Positions 25,211 to 35,100 of a stretch of DNA of 64,000 bases are shown here, piece after piece. Position 1 is the stretch's first letter; each line of letters starts with the position of its first letter. The notes beneath the pieces were generated by a model. That model saw only the letters and a list, made by a program, of their open reading frames with translations, was not told where the DNA came from and made no database searches. Source of the DNA: Marinilabilia salmonicolor (GTDB lineage: Bacteria; Bacteroidota; Bacteroidia; Bacteroidales; Marinilabiliaceae); the NCBI RefSeq assembly GCF_003003035.1, contig NZ_PVTS01000021.1:16600-80599 (forward strand), given 5' to 3'. The translations under genes were made by a program, and so were the position numbers.

Positions 25211-25371
25211 GTTTCTGTCCATAAAGCACCACTTACATCGTTACGCTTGCCGCCAAAATACTCATTTACGATTAGTAAACTCCGTTTTTGGCGGATTCAC
25301 AAGCCTGGCAATCGGCACTTTCTGACCAGAAACAGCTCTAAAAACAGAATTTGCTTAATTTATGGACAGCC
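25211..25371. mobile_element. MITE-like nested palindrome, copy 2
   Basis: 161 bases with perfect 11-bp outer inverted repeats CTGTCCATAAA (25215-25225) and TTTATGGACAG (25359-25369), and an inner hairpin (TTGCCGCCAAAA..CATTTAC with GTAAACT..TTTTTGGCGG). It is bordered exactly by an 8-bp direct repeat ACTAACTA (25203-25210 and 25372-25379), a likely target duplication. It lies 22 bases beyond the stop of the M48 protease gene. No coding capacity. Confidence 0.8.
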
Positions 25372-25393
25372 ACTAACTATTCTCCTCTACGAA

Positions 25394-26200
25394 CTAATTT
25401 TTCTTGTAATATTTCTTTGCTTCCGGCAGGAACTCCCTCAGTTTACGAATCCGGGTCTCATCCGAGGGGTGAGTACTCAGAAACTCAGGCGGTTTTTGTC
25501 CTCCCTGGGCCGCCATTCTTTGCCAAAAATCAACAGCCTCCTCAGGATTGTAACCGGCCATGGCCATAAAAATAAGCCCTAATTGATCGGCCTCCGACTC
25601 ATGAAGCCTGGAATAAGGCAATGAAAATGCAACCTGACTTCCTACACCGTAGGCTGCCATAAAAATACTCTTGGTCTGTTCAGGTTTTTCATCAATTGCA
25701 ATGGAGAGAACAGTTCCCCCCAGTTGAACTCCCATTTGCTGACTCATGCGTTCATTTCCGTGACGTGCCACAGCATGAGCAATTTCGTGCCCCATGACCA
25801 CCGCCAGACCGGTTTCGGTTTTGGTGATTGGCAAAATGCCGGAATAAACCACAACCTTACCGCCCGGCATACACCAGGCATTAGGTGTTTCATCCTCCAC
25901 GAGATTAAATTCCCAGGCAAAATCTTCAATTCTGTCTTTCAAACCATGATTAGAAAAATATTCTTCTACAGCTGCTGCAATTCTGCCTCCTACCCGCTTA
26001 ACCAATTCTGTTTGTGCTTTATCATCAGAAACCTTATTGGTCTGTAAAAATTCCTCATATTGAGTCAAACTCATTGCCAGCATTTCTGATTCGGGGAGTG
26101 CATTAAGTTGCTTTCTACCGGTAATTGGCACTGTAGAACAAGAATACCCCCAAAAAGTAAACAAAACAGCAAATACGGCTATTTTAAATGATTTTTTCAT
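25394..26200 (-). CDS. M48-family metalloprotease lipoprotein
   Basis: 268 residues. Lipoprotein signal with lipobox GYSC (Cys21), so it is anchored in a membrane facing the periplasm. Zinc site: HEIAH at 138-142 (in VVMGHEIAHAVARHG) and the third ligand Glu in LHESEADQLG. It resembles LoiP/YggG/BepA-type peptidases, which degrade or assist folding of outer-membrane proteins. No TPR region follows, so it is the short LoiP-like form. The MITE-like copy 2 lies just downstream and the degenerate tandem repeats just upstream. Confidence 0.9.
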   Translation of the reverse strand: MKKSFKIAVFAVLFTFWGYSCSTVPITGRKQLNALPESEMLAMSLTQYEEFLQTNKVSDDKAQTELVKRVGGRIAAAVEEYFSNHGLKDRIEDFAWEFNLVEDETPNAWCMPGGKVVVYSGILPITKTETGLAVVMGHEIAHAVARHGNERMSQQMGVQLGGTVLSIAIDEKPEQTKSIFMAAYGVGSQVAFSLPYSRLHESEADQLGLIFMAMAGYNPEEAVDFWQRMAAQGGQKPPEFLSTHPSDETRIRKLREFLPEAKKYYKKN

Positions 26201-26239
26201 CCGTTTAAAATTTTGTAATCATTTGATAAAGAACTAATT

Positions 26240-26540
26240 AAAAATTTGAGAACGAATGGAACCGCTTCGCTCTCGCATAATATCCTTTTAAACATATTCT
26301 CTTGTGATATTTATATTAAAAAAATATCATGCTCGTTTCATTAGGATAAAATTTAATTATTAAGGTCTAATGTAACTTGCAGGAAACAACTAACATATAA
26401 TAGTCTTATGGTCCGGTTGCCATGCTCATTTCATCCGTATAAAATTTATTTTTCAAAGTCGGATGGAACTCGCATGCAAGAACTTATACATATTCTTTTG
26501 AGGCAATCATTGCCATGCTCGTTTCATCATGACTGATCTG
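26240..26540. repeat. Degenerate ~93-bp tandem repeat array
   Basis: The marker CATG CTC(G/A)TTTCAT occurs at 26328, 26421 and 26514, exactly 93 bases apart. Each is followed or preceded by related sequence (AAAATTTA, then GGTC/AGTC-GGATGGAACT-CGCATGCA, then ACATATTCTTTTGAGGCAAT). The last unit aligns to the 3' end of the dehydrogenase gene at 18876-18949. Read on the minus strand the units can spell DETSMA-like residues, but stops follow, so I see no gene. The array fills most of the 450 bases between the M48 and BrkB-type genes. Confidence 0.65.
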
Positions 26541-26647
26541 CTTTATAGTCAAAACAATTTAGTTCCGCCGGCTGCTAATCTGCCATTTATAACAAATATT
26601 AGGCTTTCTAATTTAAAACACAAGAGGAAAAACACCTTAAATCTAAA

Positions 26648-27958
26648 TTAGTTCAGATCTTTAAGAAGTAGATTCTGAGGAGATTGTTTTAGCATCTGAT
26701 CGAAAGTATCTACTTTCTCCTTGATAATGCCAACCGATTCTGAACGACCAATAATAGTTTCCGAATAACCAGTGTTCTCCAATCGCTGAAGAACGCCAAC
26801 AAGATCCATCTTATTTATGTCATAAGCTGGTAAAAGAACTGTATCGTCCTTGCTGTCTCCTTCTACTTCAACCAAAATACCGGCTTCAAAAAGCTTATAT
26901 ACAAGATCTTTAACGAGTCGGACCGGCAAACGCAAATACTCGGCTAGATGACTGACAGAATGCAATTTTTCACCTCTGTCAAAAGCCTTAACGACTGTTT
27001 GAACAATTAAAAGGGAAACCAACTTATGGGTATAGTTGCTCATATTCCTGGTATCTACCTCAAATTCAAAACTTTTTTCATTCTGAAAGGCAAAAGATAG
27101 TTCGGCACCAAAAAGAACAATCATCCAACTGGTCTGCATCCAGACAAGAAACAGTGGAAGCGCAGCGAAGCTACCATAAATGGCATTGTATTTTGAAACC
27201 CCTACCTGAAAATAGATGTATCCATACTGAACCCCCAAAAATAAAGAACCAGCTATAATTCCACCGAAAATAGCAGATCCTGCTGTTACCTTTGTATTAG
27301 GCATAATCATAAACAAAAGAGAGAAAACCAGCCAGATCATAAGATAAGGGGCTACCCAGAGCAAAAAGTTACTGGCGTAACTTACCATCTCGATATCACG
27401 AAGACTATTGGCAACAAAAACCACTAACCCGCTGGAAGTACCTAATAGCAGAATAGCAATCATCATCAAGGACACATAATCACTGAATTTACGGATAAAT
27501 GGCCGTGATTTTTTTACATCCCAGATGTCGTTGAAAGATTCCTCAATGCCGTTCATCAACCGCATGACAGCAAAAAGAACAACTACCAAACTGATTCCGG
27601 CAATCATACCGCCTTTGGTATTATCAAGGTATTCGAGCGCAAAATCCTGAATCCATTTCACCACCTCTTCATGCCCCACCAATCTCTTTTGCAATTCTTC
27701 TTCAAGGGCTTCCCTGAATCCAAACCCTTTAGCAATACCAAAGGCCATGGCAGCTATTGGAACAACCGAAAGTAAGGAGAAAAAAGTAAGCGCAGATGCT
27801 TTTATCTGGCATTGATCGATAATAAAGCGTCGAACTGCGAGTGAGAATATCCGCAACCCCCTGATTAACCAAAATTGACGTTTTGAGGTGTCATCGCGCT
27901 GAATACGCCAGATATCCTCAAAAAGAAAGACTTTTATTTTATTGATGAGTCCGGCCAT
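26648..27958 (-). CDS. YihY/BrkB-family inner-membrane protein with C-terminal winged-helix-like domain
   Basis: 436 residues. The N-terminal ~310 residues carry six to seven membrane helices with the family segments ALTFFSLLSVVPIAAMAFGIAKGFG and IYGSFAALPLFLVWMQTSWMIVLFGAELSF. The C-terminal ~110 residues (LVSLLIVQTVVKAFDRGE, HLAEYLRLPVRLVKDLVYKLFEAGILVE) look like a winged-helix domain, an arrangement common in this phylum. The older name ribonuclease BN is not supported for this family. Function is unknown; roles in cell envelope or osmotic behaviour have been proposed for relatives. Confidence 0.88.
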   Translation of the reverse strand: MAGLINKIKVFLFEDIWRIQRDDTSKRQFWLIRGLRIFSLAVRRFIIDQCQIKASALTFFSLLSVVPIAAMAFGIAKGFGFREALEEELQKRLVGHEEVVKWIQDFALEYLDNTKGGMIAGISLVVVLFAVMRLMNGIEESFNDIWDVKKSRPFIRKFSDYVSLMMIAILLLGTSSGLVVFVANSLRDIEMVSYASNFLLWVAPYLMIWLVFSLLFMIMPNTKVTAGSAIFGGIIAGSLFLGVQYGYIYFQVGVSKYNAIYGSFAALPLFLVWMQTSWMIVLFGAELSFAFQNEKSFEFEVDTRNMSNYTHKLVSLLIVQTVVKAFDRGEKLHSVSHLAEYLRLPVRLVKDLVYKLFEAGILVEVEGDSKDDTVLLPAYDINKMDLVGVLQRLENTGYSETIIGRSESVGIIKEKVDTFDQMLKQSPQNLLLKDLN

Positions 27959-28020
27959 GATCAGAAGAAATAGAAGTTAGAGAATAGAAATTAGAGGTTA
28001 GAGCCTAAATAAATGAAAAA

Positions 28021-28384
28021 ACAGCAAGCCTGTAAGCCGGATTCTGTATCCCCGAAGGGATCCTGTCATTGATCTAAGACAGCAGTCACCTGCAGTCTTT
28101 AGCAACCTACCCTTCGCGGCATCCACAAAGGGAACCGGAGCGAGCAACCCCGTACCGAAGGTACCGCGATATACATGGTCTTGCAACCCGAGGGGTGTAC
28201 GGCTTCCAATGTTGCCATCGAAACCGGTAGGCTCTTACCCCACCTTTTCACCCTTACCCTGAGGCGGTTATTTTCTGTTACACCTGCATGACCTTACGAC
28301 CATCTTCCCGTTAAGAAGCTCGGAGCTCTGTGTTGTCCGGACTTTCCTCCTGCCCGGAGACAGGCGACAGGCCGGCTTGCTGTG
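28021..28384 (-). ncRNA. rnpB: RNase P RNA (class A)
   Basis: Read leftward, the RNA begins near ACACAGCAAGCC and contains the universal GAGGAAAGTCCGGAC segment (P3/CR I, forward complement at ~28335-28349) and ends with ACAGAATCCGGCTTACAGGC, the conserved 3' motif. The ends pair as P1 (CAGCAAGCC with GGCTTGCTG). A T-run follows P1, giving a terminator-like end at ~28015-28020. The length of about 365 nt fits bacterial class A. It forms the catalytic subunit that matures tRNA 5' ends. Its promoter is listed separately; it follows the SPOR-like gene on the same strand. Confidence 0.95.
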
Positions 28385-28387
28385 TTT

Positions 28388-28396
28388 GCAAAGGTA
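28388..28396 (-). promoter_or_regulatory. -7 promoter element of rnpB
   Basis: Minus-strand TACCTTTGC fits TAnnTTTGY exactly and lies 4 bases before the predicted 5' end of the RNA, the expected spacing for this phylum. It sits between the SPOR-like gene's stop (28403) and the RNA. Confidence 0.65.
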
Positions 28397-28402
28397 TGAA
28401 TA

Positions 28403-29041
28403 TTATTCTATTTGATAAGGTCTGTACTTTTCAACAGGAACCAAATGTGCCTGCGGGTAGCCCTGAGCTTTTATGCGCTCTAATTCGGTTACGGCCTCTT
28501 CACCCACATATTCTCCAACTGTATATCGGTATATCCGGTCCTTGGGATAAAATTCCATCACATCATCAACCCCTTCAAATTCGGAAACATAGACAGGGTA
28601 TCGATAAGCGGCCAATTGCACGGTATAAACAGTATTCGCATCGGTCTTGACAGATGTACCTCCTTCATTGCCATAAAGATTGTAGTTTCTTATATCCACC
28701 ACAAAACATTCGGAATAACCGGCAGCTTTAACTTTAGAAATATGTGTACGTGCTTCAGCTGCGGAAGAAAAAGCACCAACCGTGTATCTGACATACCCGT
28801 CGGCACACTCATATTCTTTGGCACGTTCAATGTTCTTAAAATAAGAAGGATCCTGAGGTGCCTTCTTTAGTGCCAGAATTTGTACAGCAAAATAGGGTGC
28901 TGATATCTCCTCTACCGGAACAATCTTCTTGGTTGTCCTAAGCTTGGCTAATTTATCAGCTCCTGCTTCAAACATCAGCGATTGCATTAAAATAATCGCA
29001 CCTACAAGAGAATATCTTAGTATTTTCATCATCGCTATCAA
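28403..29041 (-). CDS. Exported protein with two SPOR-like repeats
   Basis: 212 residues. A signal peptide or anchor (MKILRYSLVGAIILMQSLMFEAGA) from any of three clustered Mets (residues 1, 4, 5). Two SPOR-like repeats: residues ~48-120 (FAVQILALKK ... YVRYTVGAFSSAAEARTHISKVKAAGYSECFVV) and ~135-205 (YTVQLAAYRYPV ... IYRYTVGEYVGEEAVTELERIKAQGYPQAHLV). SPOR domains bind denuded peptidoglycan glycan strands. It is last in the adhesin - PorP/SprF - PorE-like run, 30 bases after the OmpA gene, so it may help anchor that envelope complex. That role is inference. Confidence 0.75.
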   Translation of the reverse strand: MIAMMKILRYSLVGAIILMQSLMFEAGADKLAKLRTTKKIVPVEEISAPYFAVQILALKKAPQDPSYFKNIERAKEYECADGYVRYTVGAFSSAAEARTHISKVKAAGYSECFVVDIRNYNLYGNEGGTSVKTDANTVYTVQLAAYRYPVYVSEFEGVDDVMEFYPKDRIYRYTVGEYVGEEAVTELERIKAQGYPQAHLVPVEKYRPYQIE

Positions 29042-29070
29042 TTCTATTAATTCAGTTCAGGGTTACGCTA

Positions 29071-31152
29071 TTATTCTAACATTTTCCATACAACAACCTC
29101 TATCCTTCTATTGGCAAGGTGCTCACTTTCGTCGCACAATTTACCGCGTTTACATTTATTTATCAAATAACGTTCTCCGTAACCGCGAGGAATCAAATTC
29201 CGGTCATCAATGCCTTTCTCCATCATTATTTGCTCGGCTTTTTCAGCCACTTTTTGTGAAGTAAGAAGATTGTTGTATTTATTTCCACGTGCTTCGGTAT
29301 GCGCATTGAGTTTTACGACAGCGCGGGGATTGTTTTTCAAATAAACCGCCAACTGGTCTAATACTTTCTGCCCTTCAGGGGTGATATTTTCTCCGCGGTA
29401 AGGGATTACCATTGTCCCGATATCATCCAGTTCAGCATCATCAAAAATTGGTGTCAGTTCTATGCCGTTCCGTGCAATATCTTCCAACTCCATAATATCA
29501 ACAAGCATATTACGGCTGTTGTATTCATCACCTTTGGAGACAGTAATATCAAATGATTGGTTTTCCTTCCGGTATTCATCAGGTATGATCAAATGAATTT
29601 TCCCGTTGCGATCGGTGGCCCCACGAACAACCACTGCATCAGAAGCATTATCTCTGACAACAACAAGGGCATCCGGAATTTCGGTACCATTAAAAGTACT
29701 GTTTACAGAAGTACTGAAGGCATCGGGAAAAGCGGACAAATCGACTTCAGGCTCCGGTTGAGGTTCAGGAATCACCTCCACAACAGGTTCCGGTTCCGGC
29801 TCGGGTTCTGGTGTCGTTTCAGCCTGATCGACAATTAATTCGGCTTCATCGTAAATAATTCCACCCATGGGAACAATCTCTTCCTCTGCCTCTTCAGTTT
29901 CGTCTTCCTCTCCTCTTGGTTCCACATAAAAAATCGCATCTGTAGCTCCACTACCCAGTCGGTTGGATGAAAGAAATCCCTGCTGCGGATCATTCGGGTC
30001 AATTACATAACCGAAATCATCTTTATTGGAGTTAAACGGCTTCATCAGGTTGATCGGGTTAACCCAGGTAGTACCGCCCTGATGTTCAGTCTCAAAAATA
30101 TCCAGCCCTCCAAAACCGAGGTGTCCGTTACTGGCAAAATACATTTTGTAATCTTTACTCACGAAAGGAAAACGCTCATCACCAAAAGTGTTTATGGTAG
30201 CTCCCAGGTTTCGTACCTGACCAAAACGGCCGTTACCGCGGCGTTCAGCAATGTATAAGTCAGTTCCGCCATGACCTCCGCTCATATTGGAAGCAAAAAT
30301 CAAATACTTATCATCAGGTGTAACAGCAGGGTAAGCACAATCATACTTATCACTGTTAATGCTCAACTCCTCTTCATTACCCCATTCACCATTCTCGAAA
30401 GTAACTCTGAAAATTTTTATCCGACTGTCTCCTCCCCTAACCCGGACACTCTTAGTATAGTACATGGTTTCTTCATCGGAGGTAAAAGCAATGGCACCAA
30501 CATGATAGTCAAAAACCAGGTTTTCTGAAAACAAACCGGCTTCCTGAATTTCACCATCTTCAATAGGCGAATAATAAAGGTTCAAAAAGGCTCTTCCATA
30601 CCGATCCAGTTCATCAGCATCACCTGACGATGATGAATAAACAACACCATCTTTGTAATATTGAATTCCAAAAGATTGCCCATAAGTGGCCAAATCAGAC
30701 GGGTTTACATAGTAATCGGTACGCAATGCCTCATTCTCAATGGCAAACTCACATGATCGAATCAACTCCTGAATCTGAGCCGAATTGCCAATTCCCTGAT
30801 CCAAACAACGATTGTAAAGTTCAATAGCTCCCTGATAGAAACCAAAACGGTGGGTGGTTTTTGCATAGGTAAACAAATCCTGTCCTTTAAGTTGCGGTTC
30901 AAGCTCCATAAAAAGGTTAAAAGCATCATCGATGTTATTGAGCTCAAAATAGCAATTGGCAATGCGGATTTGGGTCTGTACACTCAAATCTTCACCGGCA
31001 TCACGTGCCTCTTCAAACAACTCAAGGGCTTTAAACCATTCACCATCTTCATAAAAACTGTTACCACGCCTTACCTCCCGGCTTTGACCCTGGACTATTG
31101 CAGAAGTCAGGATAAAAAGTAGCAGTAGTGAAAAAACTTTATTTAGTTTCAT
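29071..31152 (-). CDS. PorE-like protein: TPR, PD40 propeller, carboxypeptidase-regulatory-like and OmpA domains
   Basis: 693 residues. Signal peptide MKLNKVFSLLLLFILTSAIVQG; TPR-like repeats (about 25-150, ALELFEEARDAG, IELYNRCLDQG); a WD40-like PD40 beta-propeller (about 170-400, DKYLIFASNMSGGHGGTDLYIAER, DYKMYFASNGHLGFGGLDIF); a Glu/Pro-rich linker (~420-480); a beta-sandwich like carboxypeptidase regulatory domains; and a C-terminal OmpA domain (NPRAVVKLNAHTEARGNKYNN, SQKVAEKA) that binds peptidoglycan. This order is the same as PorE, which ties the T9SS trans-envelope complex to the cell wall. It lies 30 bases after the PorP/SprF gene. Probably a partner of the adjacent giant adhesin's export. 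Confidence 0.88.
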   Translation of the reverse strand: MKLNKVFSLLLLFILTSAIVQGQSREVRRGNSFYEDGEWFKALELFEEARDAGEDLSVQTQIRIANCYFELNNIDDAFNLFMELEPQLKGQDLFTYAKTTHRFGFYQGAIELYNRCLDQGIGNSAQIQELIRSCEFAIENEALRTDYYVNPSDLATYGQSFGIQYYKDGVVYSSSSGDADELDRYGRAFLNLYYSPIEDGEIQEAGLFSENLVFDYHVGAIAFTSDEETMYYTKSVRVRGGDSRIKIFRVTFENGEWGNEEELSINSDKYDCAYPAVTPDDKYLIFASNMSGGHGGTDLYIAERRGNGRFGQVRNLGATINTFGDERFPFVSKDYKMYFASNGHLGFGGLDIFETEHQGGTTWVNPINLMKPFNSNKDDFGYVIDPNDPQQGFLSSNRLGSGATDAIFYVEPRGEEDETEEAEEEIVPMGGIIYDEAELIVDQAETTPEPEPEPEPVVEVIPEPQPEPEVDLSAFPDAFSTSVNSTFNGTEIPDALVVVRDNASDAVVVRGATDRNGKIHLIIPDEYRKENQSFDITVSKGDEYNSRNMLVDIMELEDIARNGIELTPIFDDAELDDIGTMVIPYRGENITPEGQKVLDQLAVYLKNNPRAVVKLNAHTEARGNKYNNLLTSQKVAEKAEQIMMEKGIDDRNLIPRGYGERYLINKCKRGKLCDESEHLANRRIEVVVWKMLE

Positions 31153-31182
31153 ATGACAAAGATTTCAGTAGAGAAGCACTCA

Positions 31183-32112
31183 TTAAAAATATCTGATGGA
31201 ACGCATTCCGGGTCTCTTGCTAAATGAAAAATCGAACTGAAGACTTATTTCGTGCGTTCCGTAATTGTTAAACTGATTTAGTTTGCTGATTGGGTAATCG
31301 AATGAATAACGTACAGTAAACTGATCATTAATAATGTATTCTCCTAAAAATACAACATCTGAAATGGTACGATAGGATAATCCCAGCCAAAAACGATCCA
31401 TAAACATCACATTGGCAGAAACGTCAAACTGTATGGGGGCACCATACACCTGTTTCATCAAAAGAGTTGGCTTTATCCTGACATCCTCTAATTCAAAAAC
31501 ATAACCACCATATAAATAGGTATGCATGTTTTTAGGATCCAACTGATTCTTGAATTTATTAGCTTCGTAATCAAATTGATTACTAAAAAATTTAGGAATA
31601 GAGAATCCGACAAAATAAGTATCTGAAAAGAAATACGCACCAAACCCAAAGTTCAAGGCAAATTTACTCTCTTTACTATAAAAAACAGGATCGCCATATT
31701 CCTCAACCACAGCCTTTGTCCCATCATATACCAACGAACTCACCCCGGCCTGCAATCCAAAAGAGATAAACCGGTCACGCCTGTCAAGCTGAAGCTTATA
31801 AGAAACAGCTCCAAAAGCATCAAATGTATTGCTGAAACCAATATTGTCATTTACCAATACAAGTCCTACACCTAAGTTAGTATCCTCAATAGGACCATGT
31901 ACATTCAAAGCCTGGTTCATGGGTGCACCTTCGAACCCCAGCCACTGATTCCGGTGAATAAGCAAACCACTGATAATATCACGGGTACCATTATATGCAG
32001 GGTTCAAAAGCCCCTGGTTGGCAATATAATGGTTGAATTGGTATTGATCCTGTGCCCGAACGGTCAACACCGTTAACACAAGAAAAGCCAATATAAATAT
32101 TTTCTTTATCAT
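31183..32112 (-). CDS. PorP/SprF-family type IX secretion membrane protein
   Basis: 309 residues. Signal peptide MIKKIFILAFLVLTVLTVRAQ, then the family start DQYQFNHYIANQGLLNPAYNGTRD and IHRNQWLGFEGAPMNQALNVHGPI; the rest is a 14-strand-type outer-membrane barrel ending in an aromatic residue (SIRYF). Family members pair with type B (gliding-motility-associated C-terminal) cargo, as SprF does with SprB, and are needed to bring it to the surface. It follows the giant adhesin gene by 59 bases that contain a strong hairpin. Confidence 0.93.
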   Translation of the reverse strand: MIKKIFILAFLVLTVLTVRAQDQYQFNHYIANQGLLNPAYNGTRDIISGLLIHRNQWLGFEGAPMNQALNVHGPIEDTNLGVGLVLVNDNIGFSNTFDAFGAVSYKLQLDRRDRFISFGLQAGVSSLVYDGTKAVVEEYGDPVFYSKESKFALNFGFGAYFFSDTYFVGFSIPKFFSNQFDYEANKFKNQLDPKNMHTYLYGGYVFELEDVRIKPTLLMKQVYGAPIQFDVSANVMFMDRFWLGLSYRTISDVVFLGEYIINDQFTVRYSFDYPISKLNQFNNYGTHEISLQFDFSFSKRPGMRSIRYF

Positions 32113-32131
32113 AAGAGTCGGGTTTTGTTAA

Positions 32132-32162
32132 GGGATGCTCTCCTCTTACAAAAGAGCATCCC
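32132..32162 (-). promoter_or_regulatory. Intercistronic hairpin between adhesin and PorP/SprF genes
   Basis: Perfect 10-bp stem GGGATGCTCT / AGAGCATCCC with an 11-base loop, in the 59 bases between the stop of the adhesin gene and the start of PorP/SprF. No T-run follows on the minus strand, so it is more likely a partial terminator or an mRNA processing/stability hairpin that sets the ratio of the two proteins. Confidence 0.55.
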
Positions 32163-32171
32163 AAAATCAAA

Positions 32172-35100
32172 TTATCGTCTTAATTCTATAAATCCGTTGT
32201 ATTCTTTTTTCTTTCCATCAACATATACACTATAGATATAAAAATAAACTCCATTCGGTAATTCTTCACCTATAGAAACCATATTTGAAACATTTGAGGT
32301 CCCATCCCATTCTCCACTATACTTTTTGTCTTTAGACTCAAAAACAAGATTACCCCATCTATTGAATACTGTCAATATTGATCTGTTTACAGCCTCTGTA
32401 CCACTAATCACAAAATAATCATTAGCTCCATCATCATTAGGCGAAAAAGCGTTAGGGATAAGAACTTCATCATCATTAGGTAATTTTTCATCACTAATAA
32501 TAACAGTAACAATCCCGGTATCTGCCTTTTCATAAACAGGTTTATTATCAGAATCCAAAAACATACATTGCTCTATTGCAATGGAATATTTTACAAAATC
32601 TTTTCCTTTAAAACCAGGCAAATGATTCAAATAAATAAGGTCACGACCAACTCCACCATAAGATTCGATCAAACGTGTTTCAACATCCATATATCCATTC
32701 TCATAAGTAAATGAATCAACTACTGGATGTTCAATCTCATAAACAAACTGATCTAACGTTAACCTTGGATCCAAATAAGCATTATCTGTAAGACTAATAG
32801 TATCACTTATATTTGACCCATCAATACGCAAGAATAAATCACGAACATTAACTTCTTCAAATTCAGAAACCTTTACTTCCTGATCAGGATCAACAGCCTG
32901 ACAACCTGGGTTATATGCAATAATCCGATAATTACCAGCATTTTCAACATCCCATGAAGGATATTCAGGGCCACCATTATAAGTTTTATGCTCTAGTACA
33001 GACATAAATTCATCCGAACCAGCTAATTGTTTATATTCCAATCTATAGCTATAATACTTTTCAGCATTATCTAATTGTATTGTGAGTGGTTGACCTTCAT
33101 AACACTGACCACCACCGTTTTGCACAGAAAAAGATTGATTAGAAGGTCTTTCCCAGACAGATGTTACAGCAGGAGCCCCATCATTCATCATAACAGCCGG
33201 TTGTCCCTCTTTACTAGCTTCCACATAATAACTTATTTCCCAATCATAATATATTTCATCTATGTAATCAGGTGCAAAACTAAAACCCATACCATTTCCC
33301 GTTCTATCCGATCCGACAACTAACACTGGCTCAGTCTCTCCAATAGAACGCCATAACCTATATGTAACGCCACTATCGGAGCCGGTTAGTTGAACTGTAA
33401 CGGCAGTTGGGTCATCTTCACAGAAATTTCGGGGAACAATAACATCATAATCTGAAATTCCCTCTTCTAGAACGGTACTACTTCCCATAAATGTCATTTC
33501 ACATCCCCAACCATCGAAAAGAGCATACACTTCATATACTCCTGGAAGAACAACAGGATCAAAATTCACAGCCTCTCCATCCGTTCCTGGTACAGCATCA
33601 ATAACATCAGTAGAACCCTCAAGATAAAGCCTATATGTTACATTAGTCTGTGAATTCTCTAATCCTATGACAACACCACCATCAGATGGATTGATCATTA
33701 TTTCTTCAGGTGTCACCTCATAAACATTAGGTTCTGGCCGTTGAAAAACAGAAACAAATTCTATAACCTCCATTGGCACTTCACAACCAGAATCAATATC
33801 TTTAGCAACTAGTCCATAGGAAACAGGAGTATCCTCTCCTACCTTCGGTTCAAAGTACCAATCCTCAGGAGAATCACTACTAAACACAGCACCGTATCGG
33901 TTACCCTCTTCATCAATAAGACGATAAACATAATTACCTTCTGTATCAACATTATTTATACTCAAGATAACCCGATCATCATTATGACAATAGAAAAACT
34001 CATCTTGCGCAAAGGAAGGCATGGTTATATCATCTGCAAACTCCAAATCTATCCTACTAGAATAATCAATATCACAACCCTCAACAGCAACATAATAAGA
34101 ACCAGCATCAGTGACAGTCCAAATCAAAGAATCTCCGTTCTCGGATAGTTCAGCATCAGCCTGTGACAAATATGAAACATACTCAGAAGACACAATTGAA
34201 TAACTCCAACCTAGTGTTTGATCATCTTCACTGATATCATATTTTATATATGCTGTTTCTCCTGGACAAACAAGCCGTGTGTAATCCGGGACAGTAACAA
34301 CAGGAATGGCTCCCTCAACGACTGTAATAGTTACGCCTTCACTCATACATCCACCATCCCAGGAAGCTGAAACAGTGTATTCTCCAGTCTCTAAAATATA
34401 GAGAGGGTTAACCAATTCACCACCTTCTACTTCTGATTCAGACACCAACTCACCTGTCGAATCATAAAGATGATAAGTAGCATCCTCCTGGACTGAATTA
34501 AACTCTACCTCTTTGTAGGATTCCCCACACATTGAAATACTTTCAGTAACATCAGGCACTTCAGGTTCTTCATCTGAATAAGATACTTCAACACTGTCTT
34601 TCATACTGGAAGTACAACCCTTATCGCTGATGGCCATTACTGAATAAGTTGTGCCAATATTGTCAACAGAATCAAAATACAAGGGCTCTCCATCACCTGT
34701 TCCAACCTTTTCTTTCTCCAAATGAACTCCAAATTCTGTATGCTTCTGAAGTCGGTAGATAATACCTTCCTGAGAATTTTCAATTCCTAGAACAGCACCT
34801 TCCTCATCCCCACAATACACACCTGAACCAACCATGTTGTAGGCAATGGGAAGCGGATTGACAATCAATTCGACCCTGTTAGCCATCTCAATATCACATG
34901 CCCCATCTATTGCAGAAAATGCATAAACATAATATTCTCCTTCATCAGACTCAAGATCAAAAGTAATATCACCGCCATCACCACCTCTGGTTTGCTTAAT
35001 TTCATCGGCTACATCCAAGCCCTGCTCCAGGCACAAGGCATATTCAACCCCTACCTCTGAATCAAGTAGTCGAAATTCAATTCCGGCTTCACCATTACAA

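Noticed and set aside
26320..26540. Short peptides (DETSMA...) as real genes in the tandem array
   Set aside because: Each runs into a stop within a few codons and lacks a start; similarity is explained by the repeat homology.
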